A DNA stretch of 64,000 nucleotides from Prorocentrum cordatum. Its lineage: Eukaryota > Sar > Dinophyceae > Prorocentrales > Prorocentraceae. Below the pieces are notes generated by a model. It saw nothing but the letters and a program-made list of their open reading frames with translations, did no database searches and had not been told where the DNA came from. Where the stretch lies: NCBI GenBank assembly GCA_963575745.1, contig CAUYUJ010008113.1, positions 407,661 to 471,660 on the forward strand. Direction: 5' to 3'. Below are positions 1-9,501 of this stretch, piece after piece. The position numbers and the translations under genes were made by a program. Within the stretch, counting starts at the first letter, position 1; each line of letters begins with the position of its first letter.

Positions 1-230
1 ACAGGCCCCAGGGGTCCGCAGGAGATTCCCAGGAGGCTCCCAGGAGGCCCCCTATCAGAACGTATCAAGTTAATCCACATCCGGTGTCGATTCGTTGATT
101 TTTCCTGCTCTTGTGCCCCCCCTCCATTTTGGGGGGCCCCGACGGCCACATGTTAGATATCCCCCTGGGAGCCCCAAGAGGCTTCAGGAAGCCCCAGGTG
201 GGGTCCAGGAGGCCACAGGAGGCCCAGGAG
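1..230. repeat. CCCAGGAGGC / CCAAGAGGC-type degenerate decamer tract
   Basis: Loose repeats of a 9-11 base unit of the form CCCaGGAGGC or CCCCAAGAGGC occur at 1-50 and 165-230, with about 100 bases of unrelated sequence between. The same unit forms longer tracts at 23.2-23.4, 42.5-42.75 and 44.46-44.74 kb, and on the opposite strand near 37.3-37.5 kb. I see no gene here. Confidence 0.6.
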
Positions 231-489
231 GAAGCGCGAGGTGGTCCAGCCTGTTACGCTGGAGACATCCTCGCAACTCTGGGCTCTGGGCTCCGAGATG
301 CCCTGCGCGAGGTGGTCCGGCCCATCTCGCCTGAGACATCTTCGCAACTCTGAGCTCTGAGATGCCGTGCGCAAGGACACCCAGGACAGGCCCCAAGAGG
401 CTTCAGAGCCTGCTTTTCGAGAGCGGTCAACATTTAACAGGATTTGCCGTCGCGGCCCCCGCTGGCGACTGCGGGTGCTAAGGCTGACT

Positions 490-1104
490 AAGCGCCCCTG
501 TTCGAGCTGGCGGCCGCTGCCGTCTCGGCCTCGGCAGATCCCGATTCGTTCGTTGATGCGCGCGCCCAGGTGCGCGAGGCCGCCCAGGCCGCCGACGCCA
601 AGTTCCTCGCCGAGGCCCGTGCTGATTGGAAGGCCCGGCTAAATGTCGGAGTGCAGTCTGGCGCCAAACGCGCGCGCGTCGCTCCGAGACGCGTCGCCTC
701 GGGTGGCCAGCAGCACTCTTTCGGCCGAAAGCAGCGTCCTGACGGGCCCGCTTCCTTGCCTGAAAGCCGAGGGCGCTCGTTTTTTTCGTCTGGGAGGCTC
801 GCGTGGAAGTCTTTTGCTCCTGATTCAGAGTCTGGGGGCGCTGCGGGCGCCTCCTTGCGCTGGACTGGGAGCTTACTCCCCCCCAGGGGTACGGAGCTGC
901 TGGCCAGCGTCGGGGGGCCGCCGATGTTCTGGCGACAGGCTGTCACGGCCGAGGCTGGAGTTGCTCGAGGCGAGGCCTGTTGCAGCATTCTTCTTCGACT
1001 TGGGGAAACTCGAAGATCGTTGTCGTCGCCACAGTTTTCCGATGATCATCGCTCGCGCGTGCTTCTTTGCTTGCAAGGTTGGTCGGTTCTTACTATGTTT
1101 ATGA
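490..1104 (+). pseudogene. Retroelement A reverse transcriptase, fingers and motif A
   Basis: The open frame near 497-640 encodes an Ala-rich helix ending in ADWKARLNVGVQSGAKRA, the type of segment that precedes the RT core in dinoflagellate LINE-like proteins. In the frame open from 643 the palm motif A reads AAFFFDLGKLEDR, with the catalytic Asp codon at about 997. This matches the FxxDxxKxYD pattern with the Tyr-Asp position decayed. The frame ends at a stop near 1104, and the RT continues in another frame from 1067. The intermediate stretch 700-900 does not read convincingly in any one frame. Confidence 0.75.
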
Positions 1105-1435
1105 AGCTGGCTGCTCGATGGCCACTATTCTGATTCGCGTGCATTGTCTCGACGGGTATGACAGAATTCCCCTGGCCCCCGCCGCTGCCGTGGATCTCTA
1201 TATCGACGACCAAGGTCTCTTCGACTGGTCGGCCGCATGCCGCTGCGGCTGCGGTAGTGGCTGGGGCTGGGGCTGCGGCTCTGGACAGGGTTGTGCAGGA
1301 CGTTTTCGGTTGCTCGTTCGCTCTCGAGAAAACGGCCATCGTCTCGAGCTCGAAACATGTTGGCGCGCAGGTTGTGTCCAGCCTCAGCCATCTCTGCCGG
1401 CATTTCTCAGGATCCATGGTGAACCTCGGAGTTGA
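1067..1435 (+). pseudogene. Retroelement A reverse transcriptase, motifs B and C (YIDD)
   Basis: This frame supplies the central palm. GCSMATILIRVHCLDGYD corresponds to motif B (aGCSxAT). About 25 residues later DLYIDDQGLF is the YxDD catalytic box with both Asp codons present (1205-1210). After about residue 50 the frame loses similarity and the protein continues in the frame of 1158-1691, so a frameshift lies at roughly 1215-1290. Retaining YIDD while the flanking frame is broken fits a fairly recent loss of function. The frame switch makes this a pseudogene. Confidence 0.8.
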
Positions 1436-1691
1436 CTACGCGGCTGGTCGAGCCGCTCGAGTCGCTGGCAGGTCGGCCAAGTTACAAGCTCGCCTCGCGA
1501 AGGCGGGCAGAGCTGCGCGGCGCTTGGCGCGGCGAGGTAAGGCTATCGCCGGATCCACGGCCCTGAAGGTTTTCTCAGTTGGGCCCTTAGCAAGGGCCTC
1601 CGATGGCACTGAGGTTGCTGGCATCAACGATCGCGACCGTAGCCTGCTGCGCCGCCGCGTTTTTCCGCGGCGCGCCCGCGCGGCCAACTGA
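1158..1691 (+). pseudogene. Retroelement A reverse transcriptase, thumb/connection
   Basis: The useful part starts near 1290. It contains SFALEKTAIVSSSKHVG followed by NLGVDYAAGRAARVAGRSAK. These correspond to the 'SKSxVxxS' and 'xxLGVDYxxGRRR' signatures after the RT palm in dinoflagellate LINE-like elements. An Arg/Ala-rich helical block and a 'VFSVGPLARASDGTEV' stretch follow, the position of the 'VxxTGxxPxALYGAxVxGL' motif. The homologous block in retroelement B (11811-12392, - strand) has a similar plan but diverged sequence. The frame ends at the TGA at 1689-1691. Confidence 0.8.
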
Positions 1692-2600
1692 GGTCTTCCA
1701 CCGTCTGAGCCATCTTGGATGGCGATCCGACCTGGCGGACGGCCGCTGCCCTTATTATTATTGGATGGAGTAAGGAGGCATGGATCAGTCAGACGTCGGC
1801 TCACCGTTGGTCGCTGCCTCTTCCTGTGCTCAGGCGCGCATGGCGCGCTTCTTTTTCCAGCGACAATTGCAGCTGGGGGCGCGTCTCGGGGCCCATGTCG
1901 GCCGCGCGCATGTCTCTTGTCCGCCTGGGGCAGAGAATGGGGGATTTCATGACCCTGGGTGGCGACTTTGGCAAGTCGATCCCCCGGGGCCTTTTCTCTC
2001 CTGCTTTGGCGGGCCCCTGGTCCGTGAAGGGTGCATCCGCATGCTCGAAAGAGAGGCCGCGGCGAAACGCGGCACCCCGCCCCGCCTCTGTTGCGATGTA
2101 GTCAGGGAAGCCATCTCCCAGCGCAATTAGAAACGCACGCACGGCTTTCAGATGGCCTGGATCAGGGCCATTTCGACGGAGGCCATCCTCGCAGCTGCCG
2201 GGGCCGAGGCGCTCGGCTACCTTATCGATCCTGATTCGCCCGCTGCGGAGCCCGAGACGCCATCTTCCATCGGCCGTGGGGATGCCCGCTGAATCCCGCG
2301 GTGGAAGACCGCGCCGGCGCTGTGGAGCAAGATATCATGGATGCTGCCTTGGCTGCTAAGGGGTCTGGCGACGACGTCGAGGCTTCTGTTTTCATGTCTG
2401 GAGCCTTTCGGCATTCCGCCGGCGATCTCCCTCGTGCCCTCGCAAGGCAAAATGATTGTCCGACCCTGATTTGGCACGGGCGGCCCGAAAATGGCCCAGG
2501 CGGTGGCACAATCGGCATCTGCGTTTGAGGCGACCTTTTTATCTATGGACCCTGTGCTCGACATGCGATCCGCGAGCTGTCTAGGGCTGGTAATTCGGTT
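1692..2600 (+). other. Retroelement A linker between RT thumb and RNase H, decayed
   Basis: No single frame is convincing. Short segments look coding, such as EVFHRLSHLGWRSDLADGR just after 1690 (comparable to the 'LxRLGW' segment of these proteins) and an Ala/Glu-rich stretch near 2150-2290. A CxxC zinc motif expected here is not recognisable. I treat the region as decayed element sequence. Confidence 0.45.
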
Positions 2601-2603
2601 TGC

Positions 2604-3164
2604 ATGGTCGATTCCGAAGGCGATTTAGTTGCGGAACGCAGGGGCCCCGCGCGGAGGGCCCCTATCCTCATGCCCAGCAGTGCGCGGCGTTTTTTGCTTT
2701 CGCGTGGGCCAACGTGCTCGCGACTCACCCCTCGGAGCGCCGCGTTTATCCGGACTGTAGTGGCGTTGCTCAGGCAGCTGCGAAGGGCATGTACGCTGGG
2801 GCCTCTCTGCAGCGCCATGGCCAGCGATCTTCGGTCTCGGCATGTTCGAAGGCCGCTGCCAGCCTGGATTTAGATGCCCCTAATATTTCTGCACAGGAGC
2901 GTCGGCGCAGGCTCGGCAACCACCGCGCCGACATACGTAGGCGTCAAGCATGCTGCTGTGTTGCATCCTCACGGTGAGGCTCAGATGCGTGCGGCTGACC
3001 GACACGTAAAATTTGCGCGGGCGACGCTCAAGGATGCTGCGCGCGTGCTGTTTCGTTGGCTTGCCCTCGATCTCTGCAGTGTCGAGAGGTCCCCGGACCC
3101 CGTTGTGGGCAAGGCTCCCCCCATCGGCCATGTTTGGAAGCCCTGGGGTGGACTCTGGAGGTGA
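2604..3164 (+). pseudogene. Retroelement A RNase H domain remnant
   Basis: RNase H would remove the RNA strand after reverse transcription. Pieces in two or three frames line up with the fold. MVDSEGDLVAERRG (about 2604-2645) suits the first strand. In the adjacent frame QQCAAFFAFAWANVLA followed by RRVYPDCSGVAQAAAKG (about 2680-2785) matches the 'AELxAxxxAL ... VYTDCxGV' block, with the usual YTDC read as YPDC. TYVGVKHAAVLHPHGEAQMR (about 2930-2990) suits the 'VKxHxxxE' strand, and the following RHVKFARATLKDAAR replaces the GNxxADxxAK helix. Frame changes and lost acidic residues mean it should be inactive. Confidence 0.65.
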
Positions 3165-3269
3165 GCTCATTGTTTGCGCGGGGGCCGTGTGTTTTCGAAG
3201 CCACCTCCAGGTTCCTGCGCCCGCACATCGGTTGTTCACGCGGATAGCCAGGATGCGCTAGGCCGTCGC

Positions 3270-3778
3270 ACTGTCGCATTACCGTGCTCGGACAGCTCGA
3301 TTCTTTAGCGTCACAGCAGTGGTGGTTCCCTCGCTTGCGTGCAAGTACGGTTGGGTGTACCTGCGCAGGGGCCGACATCCGCAAGGCACAGTCAGCGGAA
3401 GGCGGGTGTCCTTGTGGACACAGGGGGACTGATGCAGTGCTTTAACCTGCCCGAGGCTAGCGACGCTTCGTCCAGTACTTGTGTTGCTGCAGCCGCGCCC
3501 CTGGGTCACGGTGAGCCTCTCCTTCGCCCGTGAACGGCGAGGGAAAGATGGGCGGCGCGCTTGGTCGCGATGGTTTAGCACGTTGTGCTCGTTTCGAGGC
3601 CGAGGAAGAGGCCTCCATACTTCTCTTCCAGCCAAGAACTGCTGCTTCTGCCGAGCAGCCACCTGGCGCCCGATCTCAGAGAGATGCGCTGCGCCAGGCT
3701 CGAGACGCCCGTGGGCCTGAGGAGGATGAGGCTCTCCTCGCACCTCAGCCCGCCGAAGACTCAGGCGACTCTGATTAG
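3270..3778 (+). pseudogene. Retroelement A C-terminal region
   Basis: At the position where these proteins carry a C-terminal zinc motif, the frame near 3270-3420 gives QQWWFPRLRASTVGCTCAGAD, only partly resembling the usual 'H...WCxxCGxYA...L..C' pattern. The last 82 codons (3530-3778) are open and end in an acidic tail, EEDEALLAPQPAEDSGDSD. Retroelement B also ends in an acidic tail (EDEDLA). I take 3778 as the end of the coding part. Confidence 0.5.
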
Positions 3779-3874
3779 CTCTCGGCCTTTTCAGGCGCCA
3801 GCACCTCCCCCCGTTGCTGGCGCCACTTCAGGGCCTCCCCCTGGTTTGGAGTTGTGGGCGTGGAGCTCAACAAA

Positions 3875-4520
3875 AATCCTCCTCCTCCTCCTTCTCCTCT
3901 TCCTCCTCCTGCGCCTCCTCTTTCTCCACCACCTCCTCCTCCTCCTGCTCCTGTTCCTGCTCCTGCTCCTGCTCCTGCTCCTCTTCCTCCTCCTCCTCCT
4001 CCTCCTCCTCCTCTTTTCGCCCTCCCTACTCCGTCTCCACATACATCCCGTCTCGTCTGCTTATTAAATGTCTTGTTCGTATTCCCCTTCTGTGTGTTCC
4101 TCTTCATATTCTCCTTCCTCCACCTCCTCCTCCTCCGCTTCCTCCTGCTCCCCCCCTAGTCCTCCCCTTCCTCCTCCTCCTCCTCCTCCTCCTCCTCCTC
4201 CTCCTCCGTCTCTTGCTCCTGCTCCTGCTCCTGCTCCTCCTCCTCCTCCTCCTTGAGCTGCCGCCTCCTTCTGCTCCTCCTCCTCCTCCTTATCCTCCTC
4301 CTCCTTCTCCTCCTCCTCCTCCTCCTCCTCCTCCTCCTCCTCTCGTCCACCCTACTCCGCCTCAATATCCTCCCCGTCTTCGTCTTCTCCGTTTTCTGCT
4401 TCGTCGGCTTCTTATTATTCTTCCTCCTCCTCCTCCCCCTCCTCCTCATCCTCCTCCTCCCCTTCCTCCTGCTTCTCCTCCTCCCCCGCATCCTCCTCCT
4501 CCTCCTACTCCTTCGTCTAC
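3875..4520 (+). repeat. (TCC/CTC)n imperfect microsatellite, 3' tail of retroelement A
   Basis: About 650 bases of near-pure pyrimidine triplets (CTC/TCC with CTG and TCT interruptions) begin with TCCTCCTCC after the A-rich end of element A's 3' UTR. Short non-repeat islands occur near 4020-4080 and 4345-4420. It reads in all six frames as Ser-, Pro-, Leu-, Arg-, Gly- or Glu-rich pseudo-proteins, which I do not regard as genes. Confidence 0.9.
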
Positions 4521-4529
4521 TCTCGCCCA

Positions 4530-5269
4530 CCCTGCGTCACAAGGGGGGCGGCTGGCGGGTGCTATTTCCGCTTGCTCCAACGCGCAACGCCCTGGCGGTG
4601 CGCAGACACTGCATCAGATGCATCTGGCTGGCCGCCAACGGGAATCCTGCAGCAAAACAAGATGTACCGTGCGCGTGCGCCCCTGGGGCCGTGCCGCGAA
4701 AACTCACCGCGCCTCGGCTGTCGCCCCTTCGTCCGCGAGGTCGTCAATCCTCCCCCCTTCTCGCTCGCTCCAAGGGGGTGGAGGAGGAGGCGGAGGAGGG
4801 GAGGAGGAGGAGGCAGAGGAATAGGACACCTATGCACAACTTTGCCCTGCGAGGCAATGGCATCGCGTTGAGGGGGCTTCGACCGGTTTGGCGTGGGCGT
4901 TCTCGGGGGTTCGTGATCTGCTCGATGTGTCAGGACCAGCATGTGCACGAAGACACACTGAACGCAGACAGCATGCCGCATACGTTTAATGCAGCGCTGT
5001 CAAGAATTCAAGAAGCTCTTCAGAAGAGGTGGCTTGCCCACAGCAATGGCCCCATCTCTGACGCTATCTTGTGGCTTCTCAGGGTAGGCTGGGGAATCAA
5101 GAGCCCAGCTACGGGTGTTGACTGCAGAGGTGTGGACATCGTGCTCACCAAAGACAGTCCAGCGTATGTCAAAGAGATTGTTGAATGTCAGTTGGCAAGC
5201 AAACTGATCCAGGACGCTCCGTGCGTGGTGGCGGCGGTGGCGGGCGCCGCGCCGCGCGTGCTGAGATGA
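4530..5269 (+). pseudogene. Retroelement fragment E: connection region of a LINE-like RT
   Basis: In the frame ending at the TGA at 5267-5269, residues from about 4850 read as a normal-complexity protein: QEALQKRWLAHSNGPISDAI, then LRVGWGIKSPATGVDCRG, then VDIVLTKDSPAYVKEIVEC. This matches the segment between RT thumb and zinc motif in dinoflagellate LINE-like proteins ('GPxxxAxxxLxRxGWxxxxPxxWxxxxGxxLDLxxxSPxxVxxxV'). Upstream sequence (4530-4840) is not recognised. The fragment starts against the (TCC)n tract and ends in a C-rich region, so it is a separate truncated copy in the same orientation as A. Confidence 0.6.
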
Positions 5270-5299
5270 GGCCAGGGCAGGGGCGGAATCGGACCGGGG

Positions 5300-5475
5300 C
5301 AGGCCTCCTGGCTGGCCCGCCCCTCCCTGCCCCCACCCCCCTGGCTCCCTCCCCCCCCCGCTACCCCTCGCTTCTCCCTCCAGTCCCCCGCCCTCCCCCT
5401 GAGATGCAGGGAGGGGGAGCGAGGAGGAGGAGGAGGAGGAGGAGGAGGAGGAGGAGGAGGAGGAGGAGGAGGAGG
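5300..5475. repeat. C-rich stretch followed by (AGG)n
   Basis: A C-rich tract at 5310-5405 runs into a near-perfect (AGG)n array at about 5420-5475. No gene is seen. Confidence 0.85.
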
Positions 5476-5509
5476 CAGGCTGAAGACAAGATCGGACCTG
5501 GGACAAACT

Positions 5510-5580
5510 GGGGATCTCTGAGATCTGGCGGTTTTGGAAGATGTATCGGGCGCCGCGGCCGCCCTAGACATCAGCGACGT
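5510..5580 (+). repeat. Dispersed repeat: GGATGTATCGGGCGCCGCGG core
   Basis: ATCTCTGAGA followed by TTGGAAGATGTATCGGGCGC and CGCGGCC recurs near 48290-48350 (inside the 139-bp foldback) and near 61770-61830. The three copies share the order 'CTCTGAG / TGGAGGATGTATC / GGCGCcGCGGCC / CCCAGaGCG' with mismatches. 5580-5880 has no recognisable gene. Confidence 0.55.
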
Positions 5581-5884
5581 ACAGTCGGGCTTGATTGGAG
5601 AGGACACGCGACAGGACACAAGACCGTTCCGAGGGCCACATTGCCATAGGAATGCGAGAAGGCATGGGTCGCAAGGCACAGGACAAAAGGGTGCCCTTGA
5701 TCAAGCAGGGTCGATCTACTAATCAGGACCGACTGTACTGTTTCAGCGCGCGGTCTCAGAACTCCCGTCCTCCTGGTCCCGCATTCTGCTTACTGCTGCT
5801 CTTCTCCGGCCGTCGCTGGTGGCTGGTTGCGCGCGGGGCTTCCCAGTTTAGTTTCGCGCCACGGTTAGACAGGTGTTTTTGAGC

Positions 5885-6012
5885 GTGTGCGGTGGGTTGT
5901 TAAAAATAGTCCGGTGACGATTTGTTTACTATTTTTGATTTTTTGGGGGGTATTTTTCAGCATTTTCATTTTTCGCCCAAAATCCCCCTGTAGGGGGACA
6001 CGCCCGACTTAA
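5885..6012 (-). repeat. AT-rich MITE-like element, copy 1 (one end decayed)
   Basis: Read on the minus strand, this begins with GTCGGGCGTGTCCCCCTACA, then GGGGGATTTTGGGCGAAAAAT and an A/T-rich body with ATAGTCC near its far end. The intact relative at 44166-44284 has the same terminus and body. Here the second terminal repeat (towards 5885) is not recognisable, so this copy looks truncated or decayed. The block stands out as AT-rich in GC-rich surroundings. Confidence 0.7.
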
Positions 6013-6139
6013 TGTTAGCAACTTGTTTCCGCTAGGGCCACCAAGGAACATCGCCTCCTGGTCCCAGCATCGCCCGGCACGTGCGGTGGGCAGCTCCTGC
6101 TCCTGTGGCAGGCCTGTCTGCAGAGCCCCCGTGCCCGCG

Positions 6140-6560
6140 CTCCGTCGTGGCGGGCGGGCGCGGAGGCGGGAGGGGGGCTCGGGTGGGAGGGGGGGGGGCG
6201 GGCAGAGGGGGAGGGAGCGAGGGGGGGGGCGGGCGCGGAGGCGCCGAGGAGTCCCAGTGGGAGGGGGAGTGGAATGGAATGGGCTCTATCGCGATGCGGT
6301 ATGATACGTGCGAAAATATATGCTACACAGCGCTCGGACCAGCGCCGATACGACCCAAGACCACGCAGAGGTCGTGCACGGGTGGGAGCGGGAGGTGGGC
6401 GGACGGGGAAAGGACCGAGTGGGGAAGGGGGGGGAAACGGAGACGAGGGGAGCCGTGGGGGGAAGGGGAGAGTGGAAGGATGCTGGGGGAGAGCGGCGGG
6501 GGGGAATGGGGATGGGGGAGAGGGGGGGAAGGGAGGCGGGTGAAGCGAGGGGGGTATTGA
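6140..6560. other. G/GA-rich low-complexity DNA, no gene
   Basis: Purine-rich sequence dominated by GGGGG and GGAG runs. The long minus-strand frames across it are Pro/Ser-rich artefacts. Many G runs could support G-quadruplexes on the plus strand. 6560-6760 has mixed sequence without a recognisable product. Confidence 0.7.
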
Positions 6561-6762
6561 AGGACCGGCCCGCGGTCGTCGTTCCCCCGCCCACCATCGT
6601 GCCCGCCAGAACGGCCACACCACCGATACCCGCTGGCCCTCTCTGCGGAGGTCGCGCAAGCGTGCAGGGGCTCGCACGCCTGACCGCCCTGGTTTCTCCA
6701 GCAGGAGGTGATGAACAGGAAGGCAAATGCAGGAGAAACATGAGGTGGAAGAGAGGATAAAG

Positions 6763-6820
6763 CGGAGGAGGAGGAGGAGGAAGAGGAGGAGGAGGAGGAG
6801 GAGGAGGAGGAGGAGGACGA
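6763..6820. repeat. (AGG)n microsatellite
   Basis: Near-perfect AGG array with one AAG interruption. It is followed by GA-rich sequence to about 7060 and a short (GA)n at 7020-7060. Confidence 0.9.
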
Positions 6821-7059
6821 TGAGGCAGACGAGGATGACCGATTGAGTGGGGAGGGATGAGGTGGGATGGAGGAGGACAGTGCAGTAGGGATGGGGGAAG
6901 GAGGATGTGGGGCTGGCAGGAAAATGATGAGGAGGCTGAGGGGGGGCTGGAGAAGGAGAAAGTTATCAGAATGGTTGTGGTGGAGATAGCGGCCCAGTGG
7001 GAAGACTGGACTGAGAGAGGGGGGAAAAAGAGAGCGAGAGAGAGAGAGGGAGACAGAGA

Positions 7060-7425
7060 AGTGTATACACATACACATATATACACATGTGAATGTAGGT
7101 ATAAATGAACATATACATATATTCACACATATAGATGTATACATACTTACACACATGGACGCACACACGCACATATGTGTATATATGCATACATGTATAC
7201 AACTGTATGATTGCATGCATGCGTATGAGTACATACATACATACATACATACATACATACATACATACATACATACATACATACATACATACATAAATAC
7301 ATAGATACATACATACAAACACATACATACATACATACATGCATGCATGCATACATACATACACACATACATACATACATACGTACATACATACATACAT
7401 ACACACATACATACACACATACATA
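7060..7425. repeat. (ACAT)n tetranucleotide microsatellite
   Basis: Variant ATAC/CATA repeats, with ATAT and ATGC variants at 7060-7220 and purer (ATAC)n at 7225-7425. Tyr/Met/Cys-rich frames here are artefacts. The repeat type resumes at about 8914 on the other side of the foldback element, so FB1 appears inserted into one original tetranucleotide tract. Confidence 0.9.
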
Positions 7426-8913
7426 CGAAAGAACACGTTCTGTGGTCGTTTGGACGGGGGGGTGGAACGCCCCGCCCCCCCCCCCTGGACGGAAGGGGGG
7501 GGGGTTCGAACCCCCCCCCTCCCGTGACGGAGGATGGAAGGGTGTTCGAACCCCCGCCCCCCTCCCCAATTTCTCTCCCTCTCTTCGGGCCGGCGCCGGC
7601 GTCGGCGGCGGCTGGCGGCGGCGGGTGTGCTGGTGGTGGTGGTAGTGGCGGTGGTGGTGAGGCGGTTTTTGGTGGTTGTGGTGGTGGTGGGTTGTGCTGC
7701 AAGTAATACTGGTGGTGGTTGTGCCGGTGGTGGTGGTGGTGGTGGGGGTGGTGTGGTACACTGTGGTGATGGTGGTGGTAGTGGTGGTGGGTTGTTGTAT
7801 TGGTGGTGGTGGTGGTGAACTGTTGTGGTGGTGGTGGTGGTGGCTGTGGTGGTGGTGGTTGTGTGGTGGTTTGGTGGTGGTTGTGGTGGGTTGAGGTGGT
7901 GATGGTGGTGGTCGTGGTGGTGGCAGTGGTGATGGTGGTGGCGTGGTGGTTTGTGGTGGAAGTGGTTGTGGTGGTGGCAGGCTGTGGTGTTAGTGGTGGT
8001 GGTGGTGGTGCTGCTGGTAGTGGTGGTGGTTGTGGGTGGTGGGTGGTGGGTGGTGGTGGTGGTGGTGGTGGTTGTGGTGGTGGTGTGGTGGTTTGTGATG
8101 GTGTTGGTGGTGGGTTGTGGTGATGGTGGTGATTGTGGCGGTGGTGGTGATGGTGGTGTTGATGGTGTGGTGGTTTGTGGTGGTGGTTGGGTTGTGGTGG
8201 GTTGTGGTGGTGGTGGTGGTGGTGGCGTTTGTTGGTGGTGGTGGCGGTGGTGAGGTGGTTTGTGGTGATGGTGGTGGTTGTTGTGATGGTGGGTTGTGGT
8301 GGTTGTGGTGGTGGTTGTGGTGGTAGCGGTGGTGGTGGTGGTGGTGGTGGTGGTGGTGGTGGTATGGTGGTCTATGGTGGCGGTGGCGGTGGTGGTGGTG
8401 GTGGTGGCGTTGCCTTCGGCTCTTCCCGCCACTGTGTTTTGGCAAAGGGTCAGAGTTCTAATGGACGCCTCTTGAGGTCTCTTCAGAAGGGCCTCGGCAT
8501 GCCAAAGCTCGATATGGCGATTTGTGTGTTCCCTCTGCGGCCTCTAGGCCCTCTCTGTTATCGTCGCTGCGTCCCCGACGTCGGCGCTGCTGGCCGCCGC
8601 CAACGCCGGCGCTGGCGCCGGCGCCGGGGCGGGGGACTTGAACCCCCCCCCCTCCCCCTCCTGGGCCCTCTTTGGTCATCGTCGCTGCGTTGGCGCTGCG
8701 GCGGCCGTTCGCGCCGGCGCCAGGGGGGGCGTGTGTTTTGGAACCCCCTCCTCCCCTTGGGGAGGGGGGGGGTTCGGGAGGGGGGGGGTTAGGGGAGAAG
8801 GGGCTCCCCCTGGTTCTGATCGACGGCGCCGAGTGTTGGGGGGGGGGGGCGCCCCCCGGTTCGAAACACGCCGCCGAATGTTCGCAAGGCAAGCGCACGT
8901 GAAACGCGCTCTC
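7426..8913. mobile_element. FB1: large foldback element with C-rich arms and (GTG)n core
   Basis: The left end (7426) reads CGAAAGAACACGTTCTGTGG. The right end (8913), read inward on the minus strand, reads GAGAGCGCGTTTCACGTGCG. These resemble each other and the ends of FB2 (40873-42006). Inside each end lie C- or G-runs with GGTTCGAACC-type palindromes, then an inverted pair of GGCGCCGGCG-rich blocks (7590-7622 and 8580-8632), then the (GTG)n core. ATAC repeat abuts both ends, so any target duplication is hidden in the microsatellite. No protein is encoded that I can support. Membership in one family with FB2 is inferred from termini and layout. Confidence 0.5.
7627..8412. repeat. (GTG)n / (GGT)n minisatellite core of FB1
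   Basis: About 785 bases of GTG triplets with scattered GTT, GAT and GCG variants and few non-triplet interruptions. All six frames are open over long distances and give Val/Gly/Trp- or Thr/His/Pro-rich strings, including one of 488 codons. These are composition artefacts. Confidence 0.95.
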
Positions 8914-9340
8914 ATACATGCATACATACATGCATGCACACTCGCATGCATGAATATTTACGTGTATACATATGTGTATATACATATATATATATATATA
9001 TGTACACATGTATACACATATATACACATATATATATATATATGCATATACAAGTGTCACGTGTGTGTTCAGGCTCATACAAAAAACTGAAAGGGTGTTT
9101 GAAGCAGGAGAAGAGGAGGAGGATAGCTGCTGGGAGAGGAATGCAATAGCCAGGTCGCACTCGAGCGCAAGTGGGGTTGCCGCACCTTGCGATGTGTGTA
9201 CCAGGGCCCCCCATATTAGTATTCTTCGCATTGATATTACTAAGATTATTGGTATCCTTATCATCATTACTTAAGTACTTTTATATACGCATATATATAT
9301 ATACATATATAAATACATATTATATACACATATAACAAAA
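8914..9340. repeat. (ATAC)n and (AT)n microsatellites with a short unique island
   Basis: 8914-9060 has ATAC/ATGC and then (AT)n and ACAT variants. 9060-9265 is mixed sequence with no recognisable product. 9275-9340 is AT-rich again. Confidence 0.85.
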
Positions 9341-9355
9341 CTGGGGGTCAAGGCC

Positions 9356-9501
9356 GCCAGCCGAGGCCAGCGCGGCTGGCGCCCCCAGGCTCTGGGATGA
9401 CCGAAGGCGTCCCCGTCCCCCGACCTCGCCTCCAAGGGGTGGGGGCCAGCCGCCGAGGCCAGCGCGGTGGCGCCCCAAGGCTCTGGGATGACGAGGGCGT
9501 C
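9356..9501. repeat. Two tandem copies of a ~90-bp unit
   Basis: GCCGAGGCCAGCGCGG followed by CTGGCG and CAGGCTCTGGGATGACC occurs at 9356-9412 and again, slightly changed, at 9446-9501. The second copy overlaps the 3' part of the S26-like exon read on the minus strand, so part of the exon's end has been duplicated. Confidence 0.75.

Larger units (their letters stand above)
420..3778 (+). mobile_element. Retroelement A: degenerate LINE-like element (RT + RNase H), + strand
   Basis: A non-LTR-type retroelement whose coding frame is broken at least three times. In order it carries an RT N-terminal stretch (about 490-640), RT motif A (about 997), motif B (AGCSMAT, about 1108-1130), motif C (YIDD, 1199-1210), a thumb/connection block (NLGVDYAAGR, about 1420-1455), an RNase H-like region (about 2604-3100) and a C-terminal acidic tail ending at the TAG at 3776-3778. 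The endonuclease and ORF1 are missing, so the copy looks 5'-truncated, as is usual for LINEs. About 100 bases past the stop the sense strand becomes (TCC)n. That junction closely matches the 3' end of retroelement C. Confidence 0.85.

Noticed and set aside
6966-8432. 488-codon minus-strand open frame (Thr/His/Pro-rich)
   Set aside because: It is the translation of the (GTG)n minisatellite and flanking ATAC repeat. All six frames are similarly open and no domain is present.
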